Shown: positions 9,588 to 18,548, counted from the first letter of the stretch. The stretch is 64,000 nt of DNA from Listeria booriae (GCF_000766865.1 NZ_JNFA01000011.1:522019-586018), one strand, 5' to 3'. Notes: generated by a model not told the origin, from the letters alone. Numbers and translations: made by a program.

Positions 9588-10802
9588 ATGGAGTATTGGT
9601 TGAGTAATGCGCGTTTGGAGACTGGCTTTGTTTGGCGCGATGGACGTGTTGTTGGAACGGAGACTGATCTTTTCGATTTATTGGTGCGTGATGGAAAAAT
9701 AACAGAGATACAGACAGCGGGGACGGCGGATAAAGCGAATTTGCCTGTGAAAAATGCGGACGGGTATCTTGTTGTGCCTTCGTTTGTGGAGAAGCATATC
9801 CATTTAGATAAAACGAAACTTGGTGCGCCGTGGAGTGCAGTGACGCCAGTGAATTCGATTGTAGAGCGATTTACGTTAGAGACAGACGAGTTAGCAGCTT
9901 TGCCTGTTGGGATGGCGGATCGGGCGAGAAAACTGATTGATATAGAGCTTCGGAATGGGGCGACAATGTTTCGGTCACATATTGATGTGCATCCGCGAGC
10001 GGGTTTGAAATACTTGGAGACAATTCAGGAAGTTTTGCAAGGATATAGTGGGAAATTGGAGTCAGAGCTAGTGGCATTTCCGCAACATGGTTTGCTACGA
10101 TCGGACAGTGTAGCGCTTGTACGAGAGGCATTGCGTAATGGGGCAACCTTGATTGGTGGGGTTGATCCTGGAAATGTGGATGGGGACGTGGAGCGGTCGT
10201 TGGAAACAATGTTTGAGCTTGCTGTGGCGGAGAATGCGGGTGTTGATATTCATGTGCATGACCGTGGGGAAGTCGGGAAAGCGACGTTTTGGAAGTTGTT
10301 GGAGCTTGTGAAAGAGTCTCAATTACAGGGGCGGGTGGCCGTGAGTCATGCGTTTGCGTTGGGAGATTTTGATGGGGCAGAGAAGGCAGAACTTTTTGGG
10401 GAGCTTGCGACGGAGCGTGTTGCTATTGTTACTAGTGTGCCGATTGGTGGTCAGATGCCGCCGATTAATGATTTGGAGGAAGCCGGTGTGACGGTGCATG
10501 TTGGTTGCGATAATGTGTATGATTGCTGGTCGCCGTATGGTAATGCTGATTTATTGGAACGAATCGGTAGGCTTGGTGAAATTACGGGGCGCGTGACGGA
10601 AGACAGATTGGCGCAAACGCTAGGTTTGATTACAAATGGTGTCACACCGCTGGATAAAAACGGGAATCAGGTTTGGCCAAAGGTGGGCGATGATGCGAAT
10701 TTTGTTTTAGTGGATGCGAGTTGTACGGCAGAATTAGTTGCTCGACGTTCGACACGAAAAGCTACCGTTTTCCGCGGTAATGTTGTTGCTGGGGAACTGT
10801 AA
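9588..10802 (+). CDS. amidohydrolase, cytosine-deaminase-like
   Basis: 404 aa. AGGGG at 9575-9579 favours ATG 9588 over GTG 9579. Metal-binding motifs of the CodA group are present in order: FVEKHIHLDKT (HxH, ~64), DIHVHD (~222), SHAF (~253) and GCDNVYDCWSPYG (~309) with the catalytic Asp. A C-terminal beta-sandwich strand pair (ANFVLVDA) completes the amidohydrolase fold. It probably deaminates a cytosine, isoguanine or related N-heterocycle in the cytoplasm; the exact substrate is not determined. Monocistronic, ended by a shared terminator. Confidence 0.85.
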   Translation: MEYWLSNARLETGFVWRDGRVVGTETDLFDLLVRDGKITEIQTAGTADKANLPVKNADGYLVVPSFVEKHIHLDKTKLGAPWSAVTPVNSIVERFTLETDELAALPVGMADRARKLIDIELRNGATMFRSHIDVHPRAGLKYLETIQEVLQGYSGKLESELVAFPQHGLLRSDSVALVREALRNGATLIGGVDPGNVDGDVERSLETMFELAVAENAGVDIHVHDRGEVGKATFWKLLELVKESQLQGRVAVSHAFALGDFDGAEKAELFGELATERVAIVTSVPIGGQMPPINDLEEAGVTVHVGCDNVYDCWSPYGNADLLERIGRLGEITGRVTEDRLAQTLGLITNGVTPLDKNGNQVWPKVGDDANFVLVDASCTAELVARRSTRKATVFRGNVVAGEL

Positions 10803-10808
10803 ATAAGA

Positions 10809-10851
10809 AATGCCTCGTAAAGCATAACGCTGCTTTGTGAGGCATTTTTTT
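10809..10851. terminator. bidirectional terminator
   Basis: AATGCCTC...AAAGC (10809-10823) pairs with GCTTT...GAGGCATT (10832-10846), flanked by A and T runs, between convergent genes. Confidence 0.9.
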
Positions 10852-11410
10852 AATATGTACGTATAATCGGAGGTACATAGTCTGTGATGAACGAATGGAT
10901 TTCGTCAACGGAGTTAGAAAATAAGATTTTGCTGCGGTCTTCTACGGTTAGGAAGTCATTTTGGACCATGTCGTCGTAGAATTGTTGGATTGGTCTGTAG
11001 TAGTCGCTTTCGTTGTAGAAAATGCAAGGGTTGTTGTTCTGGCCGAGTCTGGACCATGAGACGACTTCGGTGATTTCTTCAAGTGTTCCGGGGCCGCCGG
11101 GTAATGCGATGCAGGCGTTTCCGAGGTCAAGCATTTTTTGTTTGCGCTCATCCATTGTGTCCACGATGATTAGCTCGGTTAAGTGAGGGTGGGCGAGTTC
11201 GCGTTCTTTTAGAAAGGTCGGGATGATGCCGATTGCCTTACCGCCTGACGCGATAACGGTGTCTGCTAAAATACCCATAAGGCCGGAGCGACCGCCGCCG
11301 TATACGAGTGTATTATTATTTCTAGCGATCCATTCGCCAACTGCGATGGTGGCTTGTTCGTAGACGGGGTTATTGCCTTTGTTTGCGCCACAATATACAA
11401 CGATATTCAT
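10850..11410 (-). CDS. LOG-family protein (TIGR00730)
   Basis: 186 aa. The family signature PGGPGTLEEITE (~100) and the nucleotide loop GGGRSGLMG (~40) are both intact, as in lysine-decarboxylase-like LOG proteins. Members cleave nucleoside 5'-monophosphates to free base plus ribose 5-phosphate, classically cytokinin riboside monophosphates; in Firmicutes the physiological substrate is uncertain. Transcribed divergently from the YdjC gene with ~78 bp between starts. Cytoplasmic. Confidence 0.88.
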   Translation of the reverse strand: MNIVVYCGANKGNNPVYEQATIAVGEWIARNNNTLVYGGGRSGLMGILADTVIASGGKAIGIIPTFLKERELAHPHLTELIIVDTMDERKQKMLDLGNACIALPGGPGTLEEITEVVSWSRLGQNNNPCIFYNESDYYRPIQQFYDDMVQNDFLTVEDRSKILFSNSVDEIHSFITDYVPPIIRTY

Positions 11411-11488
11411 AATGATTCCTCATTTCCTTTATTTTTAAAATTAGTATATCATAATAGGGAAGCAGTGTTTGGAATGGAGGTCGCTAAA

Positions 11489-12280
11489 ATGAGACAAAAA
11501 GTAATTGTAAATGCGGATGATTTCGGGATGTCAAAAGGGATTAATTATGGCGTGATGGAGGCGTATTTGAACGGGATTGTTAGTTCGACGTTGTTGATGC
11601 CTAATCTGGATGCGGCGGAGCACGCGGTGAACATTTCGCGCGTGGCTTGCCCAGACTTGTTCATTGGACAGCATACAAACTTCTTATTAGGAAAACCGTG
11701 TTCCGACCCTGCAAAAATTCCTTCGATGGTGGATGCGGACGGGAATTTTCATCGGTCAGCGTATTATCGGAGTGGGCAAGGGCATTTCGTGTATGATGAG
11801 GTGCGACGGGAGACGATTGCGCAGGTGGAGCGGTTTCGCGAGTTGTTAGGGTATTATCCGGAGCATATTGATTGTCATGCGGTTGGGGACGAGACGGTGG
11901 ATCAGGCATTTTATGATATTGCGTTGGAATATGGGATTCATACGACGCTGAAATATAGCGGGGATAAAGTTTGGCCGTCATTGCCAGGGTATTTGGAGAC
12001 GGGATTGTTGCTAGAGGTTAATGGCTTGCCGTTTATCGAGGCGGGAACGCATGTGGAGCATTTCTTGCGCGATGATTTTGCGTTGCTTAAGCAGGATACG
12101 TCGAAGGTTATTGAGATGCATTTTGATGCTGGCTTTTTGGATCAGTTTGTGTTGGATAATTCTTCGATGACGACGCCGCGTTGTCGGGAGCTTGAGACGT
12201 TGTGTGATCCGCGAGTTCGGGCTTGGTTTGATGCGCACGATTTGGAACGTATTAGTTTTGCTGATTTGAAAAGGAAATGA
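11489..12280 (+). CDS. ChbG/YdjC carbohydrate deacetylase
   Basis: 263 aa. GGAGG at 11476-11480 sets ATG 11489 (an in-frame ATG at 11474 lacks a site). The N-terminal NADDFGMSKGIN motif holds the two metal-binding Asp, and the His ligands appear in GQHTNFLLG and IDCHAVG. The family deacetylates N-acetylated di-saccharides such as chitobiose-6-P. The stop overlaps the RBS of the first fluoride channel gene, so it forms an operon with unrelated crcB genes. Possible functional link to the chitinase 3.5 kb upstream is inference. Confidence 0.9.
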   Translation: MRQKVIVNADDFGMSKGINYGVMEAYLNGIVSSTLLMPNLDAAEHAVNISRVACPDLFIGQHTNFLLGKPCSDPAKIPSMVDADGNFHRSAYYRSGQGHFVYDEVRRETIAQVERFRELLGYYPEHIDCHAVGDETVDQAFYDIALEYGIHTTLKYSGDKVWPSLPGYLETGLLLEVNGLPFIEAGTHVEHFLRDDFALLKQDTSKVIEMHFDAGFLDQFVLDNSSMTTPRCRELETLCDPRVRAWFDAHDLERISFADLKRK

Positions 12281-12294
12281 GGTGAGCGTCGCGG

Positions 12295-12708
12295 ATGAAA
12301 CGGTTTTTAATGATTGGAACGGCGGGCGTGCTTGGGGCGCTGTGCCGTTATTTTGTTGGCATGGGAGTTGGTGCGTTTTGGGGTGCTGATTTTCCGTTAG
12401 GAACGCTGCTTGTGAATTTGAGTGGGTGCTTTGTGCTGGCTTATTTGACGACGTATTTGTTTCGGCTGACGATACTGAATACGGACTTGGTCGTGGCGAT
12501 TGGGACGGGATTTTTAGGTGCTTATACGACTTTTTCGACGTTCACTTTGGAGACAGTGCAGTTATTTGAGTCGGGGCATGCGATTTCAGCGGTTACATAT
12601 GTAGGGCTCAGTTTTTTAGCGGGAAATTTGTTGGCGTGGCTTGGTTTTAGGCTGGGTGAGCGGCGGTTTGTGCGGAAGCGAGAAGCTGTGAAGGAGGGCG
12701 ATGTGTGA
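12295..12708 (+). CDS. crcB1: fluoride channel subunit Fluc/CrcB 1
   Basis: 137 aa with four predicted membrane helices. GFLGAYTTFSTFTLE (~64) is the conserved Fluc motif providing the Phe-box residues and the central Na+ site. Fluc channels are antiparallel dual-topology dimers exporting F-; Firmicutes commonly encode two paralogues that form heterodimers, as here. The stop overlaps the second paralogue by 4 bp. No fluoride riboswitch was found, in keeping with its place downstream of ydjC. Confidence 0.95.
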   Translation: MKRFLMIGTAGVLGALCRYFVGMGVGAFWGADFPLGTLLVNLSGCFVLAYLTTYLFRLTILNTDLVVAIGTGFLGAYTTFSTFTLETVQLFESGHAISAVTYVGLSFLAGNLLAWLGFRLGERRFVRKREAVKEGDV

Positions 12709-13073
12709 TGTGGCTACATGTGATTTCCATTGCAATTGGCGCCTTTTTCGGTGCTAACGCACGATACGCTTTGTCGACTTGGATAAAACGCCGTGTAAAA
12801 TGGGACTTTCCGATTGCGACGTTAGTTATTAACTTGAGCGGAGCCTTTGTGTTGGGCGTTGTTGTGCAACTTCAACTAGGCACCGATTGGAATTTGCTCG
12901 CGACAACGGGATTTTTAGGGGCATTTACGACTTTTTCAACGTTCAAATTGGAAAGCGTGCAATTATCGGCAGAACGAAAATGGAAGAAAGTTATTTTGTA
13001 TCAAGTTGTGACGTATTCTGTGGGTCTTGTATTAGTAGTTGTGGGAATGTTTGTAGGCTTGCTTATCGTGTGA
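12705..13073 (+). CDS. crcB2: fluoride channel subunit Fluc/CrcB 2
   Basis: 122 aa, four membrane helices, with the GFLGAFTTFSTFKLE motif and the N-terminal GANARY segment typical of CrcB. Start ATG 12705 overlaps the crcB1 stop, so translation is probably coupled and the two subunits made in equal amounts. The pair is expected to assemble as a heterodimeric F- exporter in the cytoplasmic membrane. Confidence 0.95.
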   Translation: MMWLHVISIAIGAFFGANARYALSTWIKRRVKWDFPIATLVINLSGAFVLGVVVQLQLGTDWNLLATTGFLGAFTTFSTFKLESVQLSAERKWKKVILYQVVTYSVGLVLVVVGMFVGLLIV

Positions 13074-13171
13074 AGGAGAGGCTCTGAAATGTGTAGTTCA
13101 TAAGATTCAATTATAGTCAAAATATTTCAAACGAATGTTCCCTCTTTTTCATTACTGTGGTAAGATGAAAG

Positions 13172-13177
13172 TATAAT
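13172..13177 (+). promoter_or_regulatory. -10 element before the Asp2-like gene
   Basis: TATAAT with no good -35 at the proper distance. A transcript from here would begin near 13184 and include the AAGGAGGT at 13200-13207, but leaves no room for initiation at GTG 13188. Confidence 0.5.
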
Positions 13178-13214
13178 ATTTGAACTAGTGTTTTTGTCTA
13201 AGGAGGTAAACGAA

Positions 13215-14036
13215 ATAGCTATTCGATTTGAGGGAAAACATATAAAAAGAGGCTCGGACACACTTATTGTTGTGTTTCAAGGAGCTTTCACCAAGTTTAA
13301 TGAAGAATATGCAAATAAAATTGTTGCTGGGACGGTAAGTCCAGAATCTATTCAAGATACGCATACCTATTACCATTTCCATAAACTTTCTGAACAAATT
13401 ACTCAACTGGATTTCTTTTTTATTGAGGATTATTACTCACAACTCTATGGCTGGTACATGTTTGATCATGGAGAATTGATTATCCGGAGTTTCAATGATA
13501 AACTTTCGCAATTTATTTGCAAACATAATTATAAAGAAGTCGTATTAATTGGAAGTTCCAAGGGAGGCGTCGGGTCAACGCTTTACGGTCTAATAAATCC
13601 CTACGTTACAAAAGTTTTTGGAATGGTTCCGGATTTAAGAATATCAACAGCGCCGTATGGAGAAAGTGGCCGAAAGTTATTTTTTAATAACGATGCAAAT
13701 TTTGAGAAAAAAGTAAAAGATTTTCAAGGCTTGCTTTCCAGTTACCCTGTTACGGTTGAAAATAAAAAGTTCTATTTTTATACAGGAATGAGGGATTACG
13801 GTTTTCAGCAATTAGTGGAATTGAATAAATATCTATATAGAAAATATGGCTATGATTCTCACCTTATTATTATGCCAACACCAGATTCGCACGGTCCTCT
13901 GATAAAGGAACATGCGAATCTGATTAATCATATCATTCATGACGTGATTAATGACATTCCTCTAGAAAACGAGCTTTTTCTGGAGTTAGGCGGGAATATT
14001 TATTTAAGCACTTACCCAGCTATTGGGAAAAAATGA
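13215..14036 (+). CDS. Asp2/XcbB-like alpha/beta-hydrolase-fold protein
   Basis: About 273 aa. A GSSKGG nucleophile-elbow motif (~113), Asp in GMRDYGF and His in SHGPLIKEH give a plausible Ser-Asp-His triad. This pattern is shared with accessory Sec Asp2 and XcbB/CpsF capsule proteins, but no glycan or SecA2 cluster is adjacent. The start is odd: a perfect AAGGAGGT at 13200-13207 is followed at the correct distance by ATA (13215), not ATG; the only canonical in-frame candidates upstream (GTG 13188, TTG 13194) precede that RBS and sit almost at the predicted transcription start. Non-canonical initiation or a recently lost ATG. Confidence 0.65.
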   Translation: MAIRFEGKHIKRGSDTLIVVFQGAFTKFNEEYANKIVAGTVSPESIQDTHTYYHFHKLSEQITQLDFFFIEDYYSQLYGWYMFDHGELIIRSFNDKLSQFICKHNYKEVVLIGSSKGGVGSTLYGLINPYVTKVFGMVPDLRISTAPYGESGRKLFFNNDANFEKKVKDFQGLLSSYPVTVENKKFYFYTGMRDYGFQQLVELNKYLYRKYGYDSHLIIMPTPDSHGPLIKEHANLINHIIHDVINDIPLENELFLELGGNIYLSTYPAIGKK

Positions 14037-14060
14037 ATATACATTTTTGTTAGAAACGCT

Positions 14061-14118
14061 AGAAGAGGTTGAAATATTCAGTGGTTTGGCGACCCTGAAT
14101 GTTTTTGCCTCTTCTTTG
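14061..14118 (+). terminator. terminator after the Asp2-like gene
   Basis: AGAAGAGG (14061-14068) with CCTCTTCT (14108-14115), inner ATTCAG/CTGAAT helix, short T-rich tail. Confidence 0.65.
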
Positions 14119-14171
14119 ACTATTTCCAAAAACTGTGTTAATTTCTAAAAGAAGCTAAGAAAGTAAGTTTC

Positions 14172-14210
14172 CGTGGTTCGAAACTATCCCACGATAAAAA
14201 ACTAAGGAGT
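14172..14210 (+). ncRNA. preQ1-I riboswitch
   Basis: CGTGG (14173-14177) and CCACG (14190-14194) form P1 around a loop beginning TTCGAAACTA. The invariant tail ATAAAAAACTAAGG (14195-14208) follows, which folds back as the H-type pseudoknot. This matches the class I preQ1 aptamer. The tail contains the AAGGAG Shine-Dalgarno of queF, so ligand binding should occlude translation initiation. Confidence 0.92.
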
Positions 14211-14221
14211 GAAAAGTAAAT

Positions 14222-14713
14222 ATGAGAAACCAAGATGAACTAGCTGGTGTCACACATTTAGGAAATCAGGGGACGGAGTATCGGATGGATTACGCGCCGG
14301 AAGTGTTGGAAGCATTTCCGAATAAGCATCCAGATAATGATTACTTTGTGAAGTTTAATTGCCCTGAGTTTACGAGTCTTTGTCCGATGACTGGGCAGCC
14401 TGACTTTGCGACGATTTATATTTCTTATGTGCCCGGCGAAAAAATGGTTGAAAGTAAGTCACTGAAGCTTTATTTGTTTAGTTTCCGAAACCATGGCGAT
14501 TTTCATGAGGATTGTATCAATATTATTATGAAAGATTTGATCAAACTTATGGGGCCAAAATACATTGAAGTATGGGGGAAATTCACGCCGCGTGGTGGGA
14601 TTTCGATTGATCCATATGCGAATTATGGGAAACCAGGCACGCGCTTTGAAGAAGTTGCGATGCATCGCTTAATGAATCATGATATGTACCCTGAAAAAGT
14701 GGATAATCGGTAG
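14222..14713 (+). CDS. queF: preQ0 reductase QueF
   Basis: 163 aa, the short unimodular form. The thioimide-forming Cys is in [13 protein letters not shown] (~60) and the NADPH/substrate motif [20 protein letters not shown] (~83-102) is complete. It reduces 7-cyano-7-deazaguanine (preQ0) to preQ1, the product sensed by the riboswitch in its leader. First gene of queF-queC-queD-queE, which together make preQ1 from GTP-derived precursors for queuosine tRNA modification. Confidence 0.96.
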   Translation: MRNQDELAGVTHLGNQGTEYRMDYAPEVLEAFPNKHPDNDYFVKFNCPEFTSLCPMTGQPDFATIYISYVPGEKMVESKSLKLYLFSFRNHGDFHEDCINIIMKDLIKLMGPKYIEVWGKFTPRGGISIDPYANYGKPGTRFEEVAMHRLMNHDMYPEKVDNR

Positions 14714-14725
14714 GAGGAAATGAAA

Positions 14726-15394
14726 ATGACAAATAAAAAAGCGTTAGTGATTTTTTCTGGTGGGCAAGATTCGACGACGTGTTTGTTTCAAGCGATTCAG
14801 GATTATGGGAAAGAGAACGTGGAGGTTATCACGTTTTTCTATGGTCAGCGGCACGCAATTGAGCTGAGTAAGGCAAAATGGATTGTGCGGGATTTGAATG
14901 TGAAGCAGACGGTGATTGATACGTCGGTTATAAAACAAACGACAAATAATGCGTTGATGGATGATTCGATGGAGATTTCGCAAGGGGAATCGGAGGAGTA
15001 TCCGAATACGTTTGTTGATGGGCGTAATGCGCTGTTCTTGTTGCTTGCGGGAACGTATGCGAAGGGGCAAGGCATTACGGATATTATTATTGGTGTATGT
15101 GAGACGGACTTTAGCGGGTATCCGGATTGTCGCGATGTGTTTGTGAAGTCGATGAACGTGACGCTGAATTTGGCGATGGATTTTCCGTTTGTTGTGAAGA
15201 CGCCGCTTATGTATTTGACGAAGGCCGAGACGTGGGCTTTGGCGGATGAGCTGGGACGGCTGGACTATGTTCGGGAGCATACGCATACGTGTTATATGGG
15301 CGTGGACGGCGGATGTGGCGAGTGCCCTAGCTGTGAGTTGCGGGAGAAGGGCTTGACGGAGTACTTGGCGCAGAAGGCTGGGACGGCGTTATGA
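14726..15394 (+). CDS. queC: 7-cyano-7-deazaguanine synthase QueC
   Basis: 222 aa. AGGAGG at 14712-14717 favours ATG 14726 over the ATG at 14720. The PP-loop SGGQDSTT (~10) binds ATP. The C-terminal zinc site CYMG...GGCGECPSC (~190-205) has four Cys. It converts 7-carboxy-7-deazaguanine plus ammonia to preQ0 at the cost of ATP. Its stop overlaps the queD start, implying coupled translation. Confidence 0.96.
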   Translation: MTNKKALVIFSGGQDSTTCLFQAIQDYGKENVEVITFFYGQRHAIELSKAKWIVRDLNVKQTVIDTSVIKQTTNNALMDDSMEISQGESEEYPNTFVDGRNALFLLLAGTYAKGQGITDIIIGVCETDFSGYPDCRDVFVKSMNVTLNLAMDFPFVVKTPLMYLTKAETWALADELGRLDYVREHTHTCYMGVDGGCGECPSCELREKGLTEYLAQKAGTAL

Positions 15395-15819
15395 TGAAGA
15401 TTGCGAAGGAATTTACGTTTGATATGGGGCACATGTTGGATGGGCATGACGGGAAATGTCATAATTTGCATGGGCATACGTATACGCTGCAAGTGGAAGT
15501 TGCCGGAGCGCTGATTACGACGGGGTCTAGCGCTGGGATGGTGCTGGATTATGGCGATATTAAGCGGATTGTGAAGGAACATGTGACGGCGAAATTGGAT
15601 CATGCTTTTGCGTATTTTGAGGAAAATGAAAATGAGTGCCGCGTTGCAAAATTGCTTCAGGAAATGGAGCGGAAAACAGTGGCGTTACCTTGTCGTTCGA
15701 CGGCAGAGGGGCTTGCGATGGTGATTTATGATTGGTTAGCGCCGTACTTGCCGGTTTCGGCGATACGTTTAGGGGAGACACCGACGTCTTTTTGTGAGTA
15801 TACGGGTGAACTGTCATGA
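15391..15819 (+). CDS. queD: 6-carboxytetrahydropterin synthase QueD
   Basis: 142 aa. Zinc His ligands lie in DMGHML and CHNLHGH, and the catalytic Cys in the latter motif; the C-terminal [12 protein letters not shown] has the conserved Glu. It converts dihydroneopterin triphosphate to 6-carboxytetrahydropterin. Start ATG 15391 (or 15394) overlaps the queC stop, and its own stop overlaps queE, so the operon is continuous. Confidence 0.95.
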   Translation: MMKIAKEFTFDMGHMLDGHDGKCHNLHGHTYTLQVEVAGALITTGSSAGMVLDYGDIKRIVKEHVTAKLDHAFAYFEENENECRVAKLLQEMERKTVALPCRSTAEGLAMVIYDWLAPYLPVSAIRLGETPTSFCEYTGELS

Positions 15820-16430
15820 TGCATCGCGAGTATCGGATTGTGGAGATTTTTGAGACGATGCAGGGTGAGGGCTACAACACGGGAATGCCGAGCGTTTTTA
15901 TTCGGTTTGGACGGTGTAATCTGGATTGTCCGTGGTGTGACACGAATTATAATGAGTTTGTGATGATGACGGGGGAACAGATTTTGGCTGAAGTGCATAA
16001 ATATGAGGCGCGAAACATTGTTATCACAGGCGGGGAGCCAACGATTCAACGCGGAATTGAGGAACTTTTGCAAGTTTTGAAAGCGGAAGGTTACTATTTG
16101 GCGATTGAGACGAATGGCTTGAAGGATGTGCCTGTGGAAATTGATTATGTGGCGACGAGTCCGAAGCGATTATACAGTAACATGTATGAGAAACGTCATT
16201 TGTCGCAAGCGGATGAGGTGCGGATTGTTGTGGATGGCGATGTTCAGGCGTTTTGTGCGCAGATTGAAGCTCTGATTCCTGCGAAACGGTATTATTTATC
16301 GCCGTGTGAGGTGGATGGTGATTTTAATATGCTAGAAACGATTCGTCAATTGGGACAGCTGAACGCTACGCGTGGCGAGAATAAATGGGCGCTTAGTATT
16401 CAGACACATAAATTAGCGGGAATTGAATAA
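15816..16430 (+). CDS. queE: 7-carboxy-7-deazaguanine synthase QueE
   Basis: About 204 aa, a compact member of the radical-SAM family. The [4Fe-4S] motif is CNLDCPWC (C-x3-C-x2-C, ~34-41), the SAM-binding GGE is in VITGGEPT (~70), and the N-terminal EIFETMQGEG matches QueE. It forms the deazaguanine core from 6-carboxytetrahydropterin. It lies at the operon end, 4 bp overlap with queD, followed by a terminator. Confidence 0.95.
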   Translation: MMHREYRIVEIFETMQGEGYNTGMPSVFIRFGRCNLDCPWCDTNYNEFVMMTGEQILAEVHKYEARNIVITGGEPTIQRGIEELLQVLKAEGYYLAIETNGLKDVPVEIDYVATSPKRLYSNMYEKRHLSQADEVRIVVDGDVQAFCAQIEALIPAKRYYLSPCEVDGDFNMLETIRQLGQLNATRGENKWALSIQTHKLAGIE

Positions 16431-16441
16431 ATTTTGAAAGG

Positions 16442-16478
16442 AAGCTTATCTTGACATTATGTTGAGGTAGGCTTTTTT
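16442..16478 (+). terminator. terminator of the que operon
   Basis: AAGCTTATCTT pairs (with G-U) to GAGGTAGGCTT, then TTTTTT. Confidence 0.75.
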
Positions 16479-16623
16479 GTGCGTTAAATGACGGTTTTCT
16501 TCTTGTTTTGAAACTGGCTTGAACCTTTCTTTAGGAAAAACTTAAATTGGCTTGGGAGTTTCTTTATGTGGCACTGTTAACATGAAGTTATACCTCAAAA
16601 TAGAATGGAAAGAAGTGAAATGT

Positions 16624-17565
16624 ATGCCACGATTGAAACGAAAAAAATCAAGGAAACTTAAACCTATTGCAAAAATACTTATTGTTGTACTCCTAGTGAT
16701 TCTTGGCTGTTTAACATTCTATTATGTGCAGTATTATCAAGCGTTACATTCCGTGAATGCGGACTTTACATCGGCCAAAGGGGAGGATTTTAAATCGACG
16801 AAAGACCCTAAGTTAGATGATTTTAATGTGTTGTTGGTAGGTAGTGATTCGCGGGGGTCAGATCAGGGACGCTCGGACTCGATACTTCTTTTACATTATG
16901 ATTCTAAAGCGAAAAAGCCGAAAGTTGTCTCGTTTATGAGGGACTCTTATGTGGAAATACCAAATAGGGGGAAACAAAAATTAAATGCCGCATATTCGTA
17001 CGGTGGAATCGAATTGTTACGCGAAACGATTCAGCAGAATTTTGACATAAAGATGGATTATTATTTAATGACTGATTTTAGTGGTTTTGCCAAAATTATT
17101 GATACGGCGTTTCCGGATGGTGTTACAATAACGGCGGGCAAGGAGATGTCTAAAAATATCGGAATGACGATTTATCCTGGGAAGCAACAAATGGATGGGA
17201 AGACATTACTTGCTTATTCGCGATTTAGATATGATGCGCAAAGTGATTTTGGTCGTGTAAAAAGACAGCAACAAGTCGTGCAAAGTGTGATGAAACAAAG
17301 CGTTTCGGATATTAGTATTACGAAAATCCCGTCATTGCTCGGGCTTGTGCAAGGAAATATTTCAACGAATATCCCGACTAAGTTACTCGTTAATATGGGA
17401 CAAGAAATGTATTTTCACCCACCTACAGGACTGGATTCATTGACAGTTCCAACGAATGGTAGTTATGAAGACAAGACGTATCCTGGTGCTGGCGCTGTTT
17501 TGGAATTGGATTTGGATAAGAATCAGGCGGCTATTAAGAAGTTTTTGAATGATGACAAATCGTAG
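16624..17565 (+). CDS. LytR-CpsA-Psr family cell-wall ligase
   Basis: 313 aa from ATG 16624; a longer frame to 16552 has no RBS. A basic N-terminus (RLKRKKSRKLK) leads into one membrane helix (~16-36), then an extracellular LCP domain with the signature DSRGSDQGRSDSILLLHYD (~80) and FMRDSYVEIP, and Arg residues in SRFRYDAQSDFGRVKRQQQV that bind the polyprenyl pyrophosphate. LCP enzymes transfer teichoic acids or polysaccharides from lipid carriers to peptidoglycan. It is followed 30 bp later by a membrane polysaccharide deacetylase. Confidence 0.92.
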   Translation: MPRLKRKKSRKLKPIAKILIVVLLVILGCLTFYYVQYYQALHSVNADFTSAKGEDFKSTKDPKLDDFNVLLVGSDSRGSDQGRSDSILLLHYDSKAKKPKVVSFMRDSYVEIPNRGKQKLNAAYSYGGIELLRETIQQNFDIKMDYYLMTDFSGFAKIIDTAFPDGVTITAGKEMSKNIGMTIYPGKQQMDGKTLLAYSRFRYDAQSDFGRVKRQQQVVQSVMKQSVSDISITKIPSLLGLVQGNISTNIPTKLLVNMGQEMYFHPPTGLDSLTVPTNGSYEDKTYPGAGAVLELDLDKNQAAIKKFLNDDKS

Positions 17566-17595
17566 ACATAATCAACAAGCATGGAGGTATAGAGA

Positions 17596-18426
17596 ATGAA
17601 AAAAAATATAATAATTATGTCGTCAATTTTGCTAGTTGTAGCGTGCCTTGGTGTCGGTGGTGTATTTTTCTTCCAGCAACAGCAAAAAGAGCAAAAGGCA
17701 GAGCAAGCGAAGAAGCAAAGTCAAGTTGCGAAAAAGGAAAAAGAGGCAGTGAAAGAAGAGGAAGCGAAAAAAGAACAGGCTTTGGCGCAAAAGCCGAAAC
17801 CAATCGACAAAAACCAAAAAACGGCTTACTTGACGATTGATGACGGGCCGACGAAGTACTTCAAACGAATTGTGGAGGCTTTGAAGAAAGAGAATGTGAA
17901 GGCGACATTTTTTTTCGTAGGGAACAATATTAAAGATGAATATAAAGCGGATATAAAACAGGCGGTGCAGGATCGCAATAGTATCGGGATGCACAGCATG
18001 TCGCATGATGCGAATAAATTATATAAGCAAAGCCAGTTTATTCCAGAGATGGAGCAGGAATCGAAGCTACTAAGTGATATTGTCGGCAAAAAAGTCGGGT
18101 TGATTCGCGCGCCATATGGTAGTACGTACTTAAACAATGACCAAGTGCAAAAAGCGAAGGCAGATAAGTTCCGTTTGTTGGATTGGAATATTGATAGTAA
18201 TGATTGGAAACATAAAGGGAAACCGCAAGAGACGGTCTCGTTTGTGAATCAAGAGTTGGATGGTTTTCATAAAATCTCACCGGTTATTTTAGTGCATGAA
18301 ACGGAAGATACGTTGGATGCGATTCCGGCTTTAGTGAAAGCGATTCGGGCGAAAGGATTTGTATTAGAGCCTTATTTTGAGGACAATGATTTTCATTTGA
18401 ATTTTAAGAAAGATCCAGATTTATAA
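17596..18426 (+). CDS. membrane-anchored polysaccharide deacetylase (NodB domain)
   Basis: 276 aa. One N-terminal membrane helix (~4-26), a highly charged Lys/Glu/Gln coiled-coil stalk (~27-70), then a NodB domain: TIDDGPT with the metal Asp (~80), HSMSHDANKLY with the metal HxxxH (~133), RAPYGS (~168) and the terminal catalytic His in VILVHET. It should deacetylate N-acetylglucosamine or N-acetylmuramic acid residues in the wall, a lysozyme-resistance function of PgdA-type enzymes; the exact site is not resolved. RBS GGAGG precedes ATG 17596. Confidence 0.9.
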   Translation: MKKNIIIMSSILLVVACLGVGGVFFFQQQQKEQKAEQAKKQSQVAKKEKEAVKEEEAKKEQALAQKPKPIDKNQKTAYLTIDDGPTKYFKRIVEALKKENVKATFFFVGNNIKDEYKADIKQAVQDRNSIGMHSMSHDANKLYKQSQFIPEMEQESKLLSDIVGKKVGLIRAPYGSTYLNNDQVQKAKADKFRLLDWNIDSNDWKHKGKPQETVSFVNQELDGFHKISPVILVHETEDTLDAIPALVKAIRAKGFVLEPYFEDNDFHLNFKKDPDL

Positions 18427-18436
18427 GAGGTGTGAG

Positions 18437-18470
18437 AAGGTGTTGTCCCGTTTGGGAGGCATCTTTTTTT
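18437..18470 (+). terminator. terminator after the deacetylase
   Basis: AAGGTGTTGTCCC with GGGAGGCATCTT (G-U pairs), seven T. Confidence 0.8.
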
Positions 18471-18520
18471 GTGGAATCATTTATTTCGAGGGGCGTGAAA
18501 TTTTTGATAATATGGCTGGT

Positions 18521-18548
18521 TTGGATGGTTTGGCGTGTATGATATAGA
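18521..18548 (+). promoter_or_regulatory. possible promoter of the WxL protein gene
   Basis: TTGGAT (18521-18526), 16-bp spacer, TATAGA (18543-18548), ~60 bp before the start codon. Confidence 0.45.

Noticed and set aside
11411..11488. Fluoride riboswitch upstream of the ydjC-crcB operon
   Set aside because: No crcB-motif core found in the 78-bp divergent spacer, and crcB1 itself has no independent leader.
17632..18006. Leu/Phe-rich ORF opposite the polysaccharide deacetylase
   Set aside because: Antisense shadow of the Lys/Glu/Gln stalk codons; not a real membrane protein.
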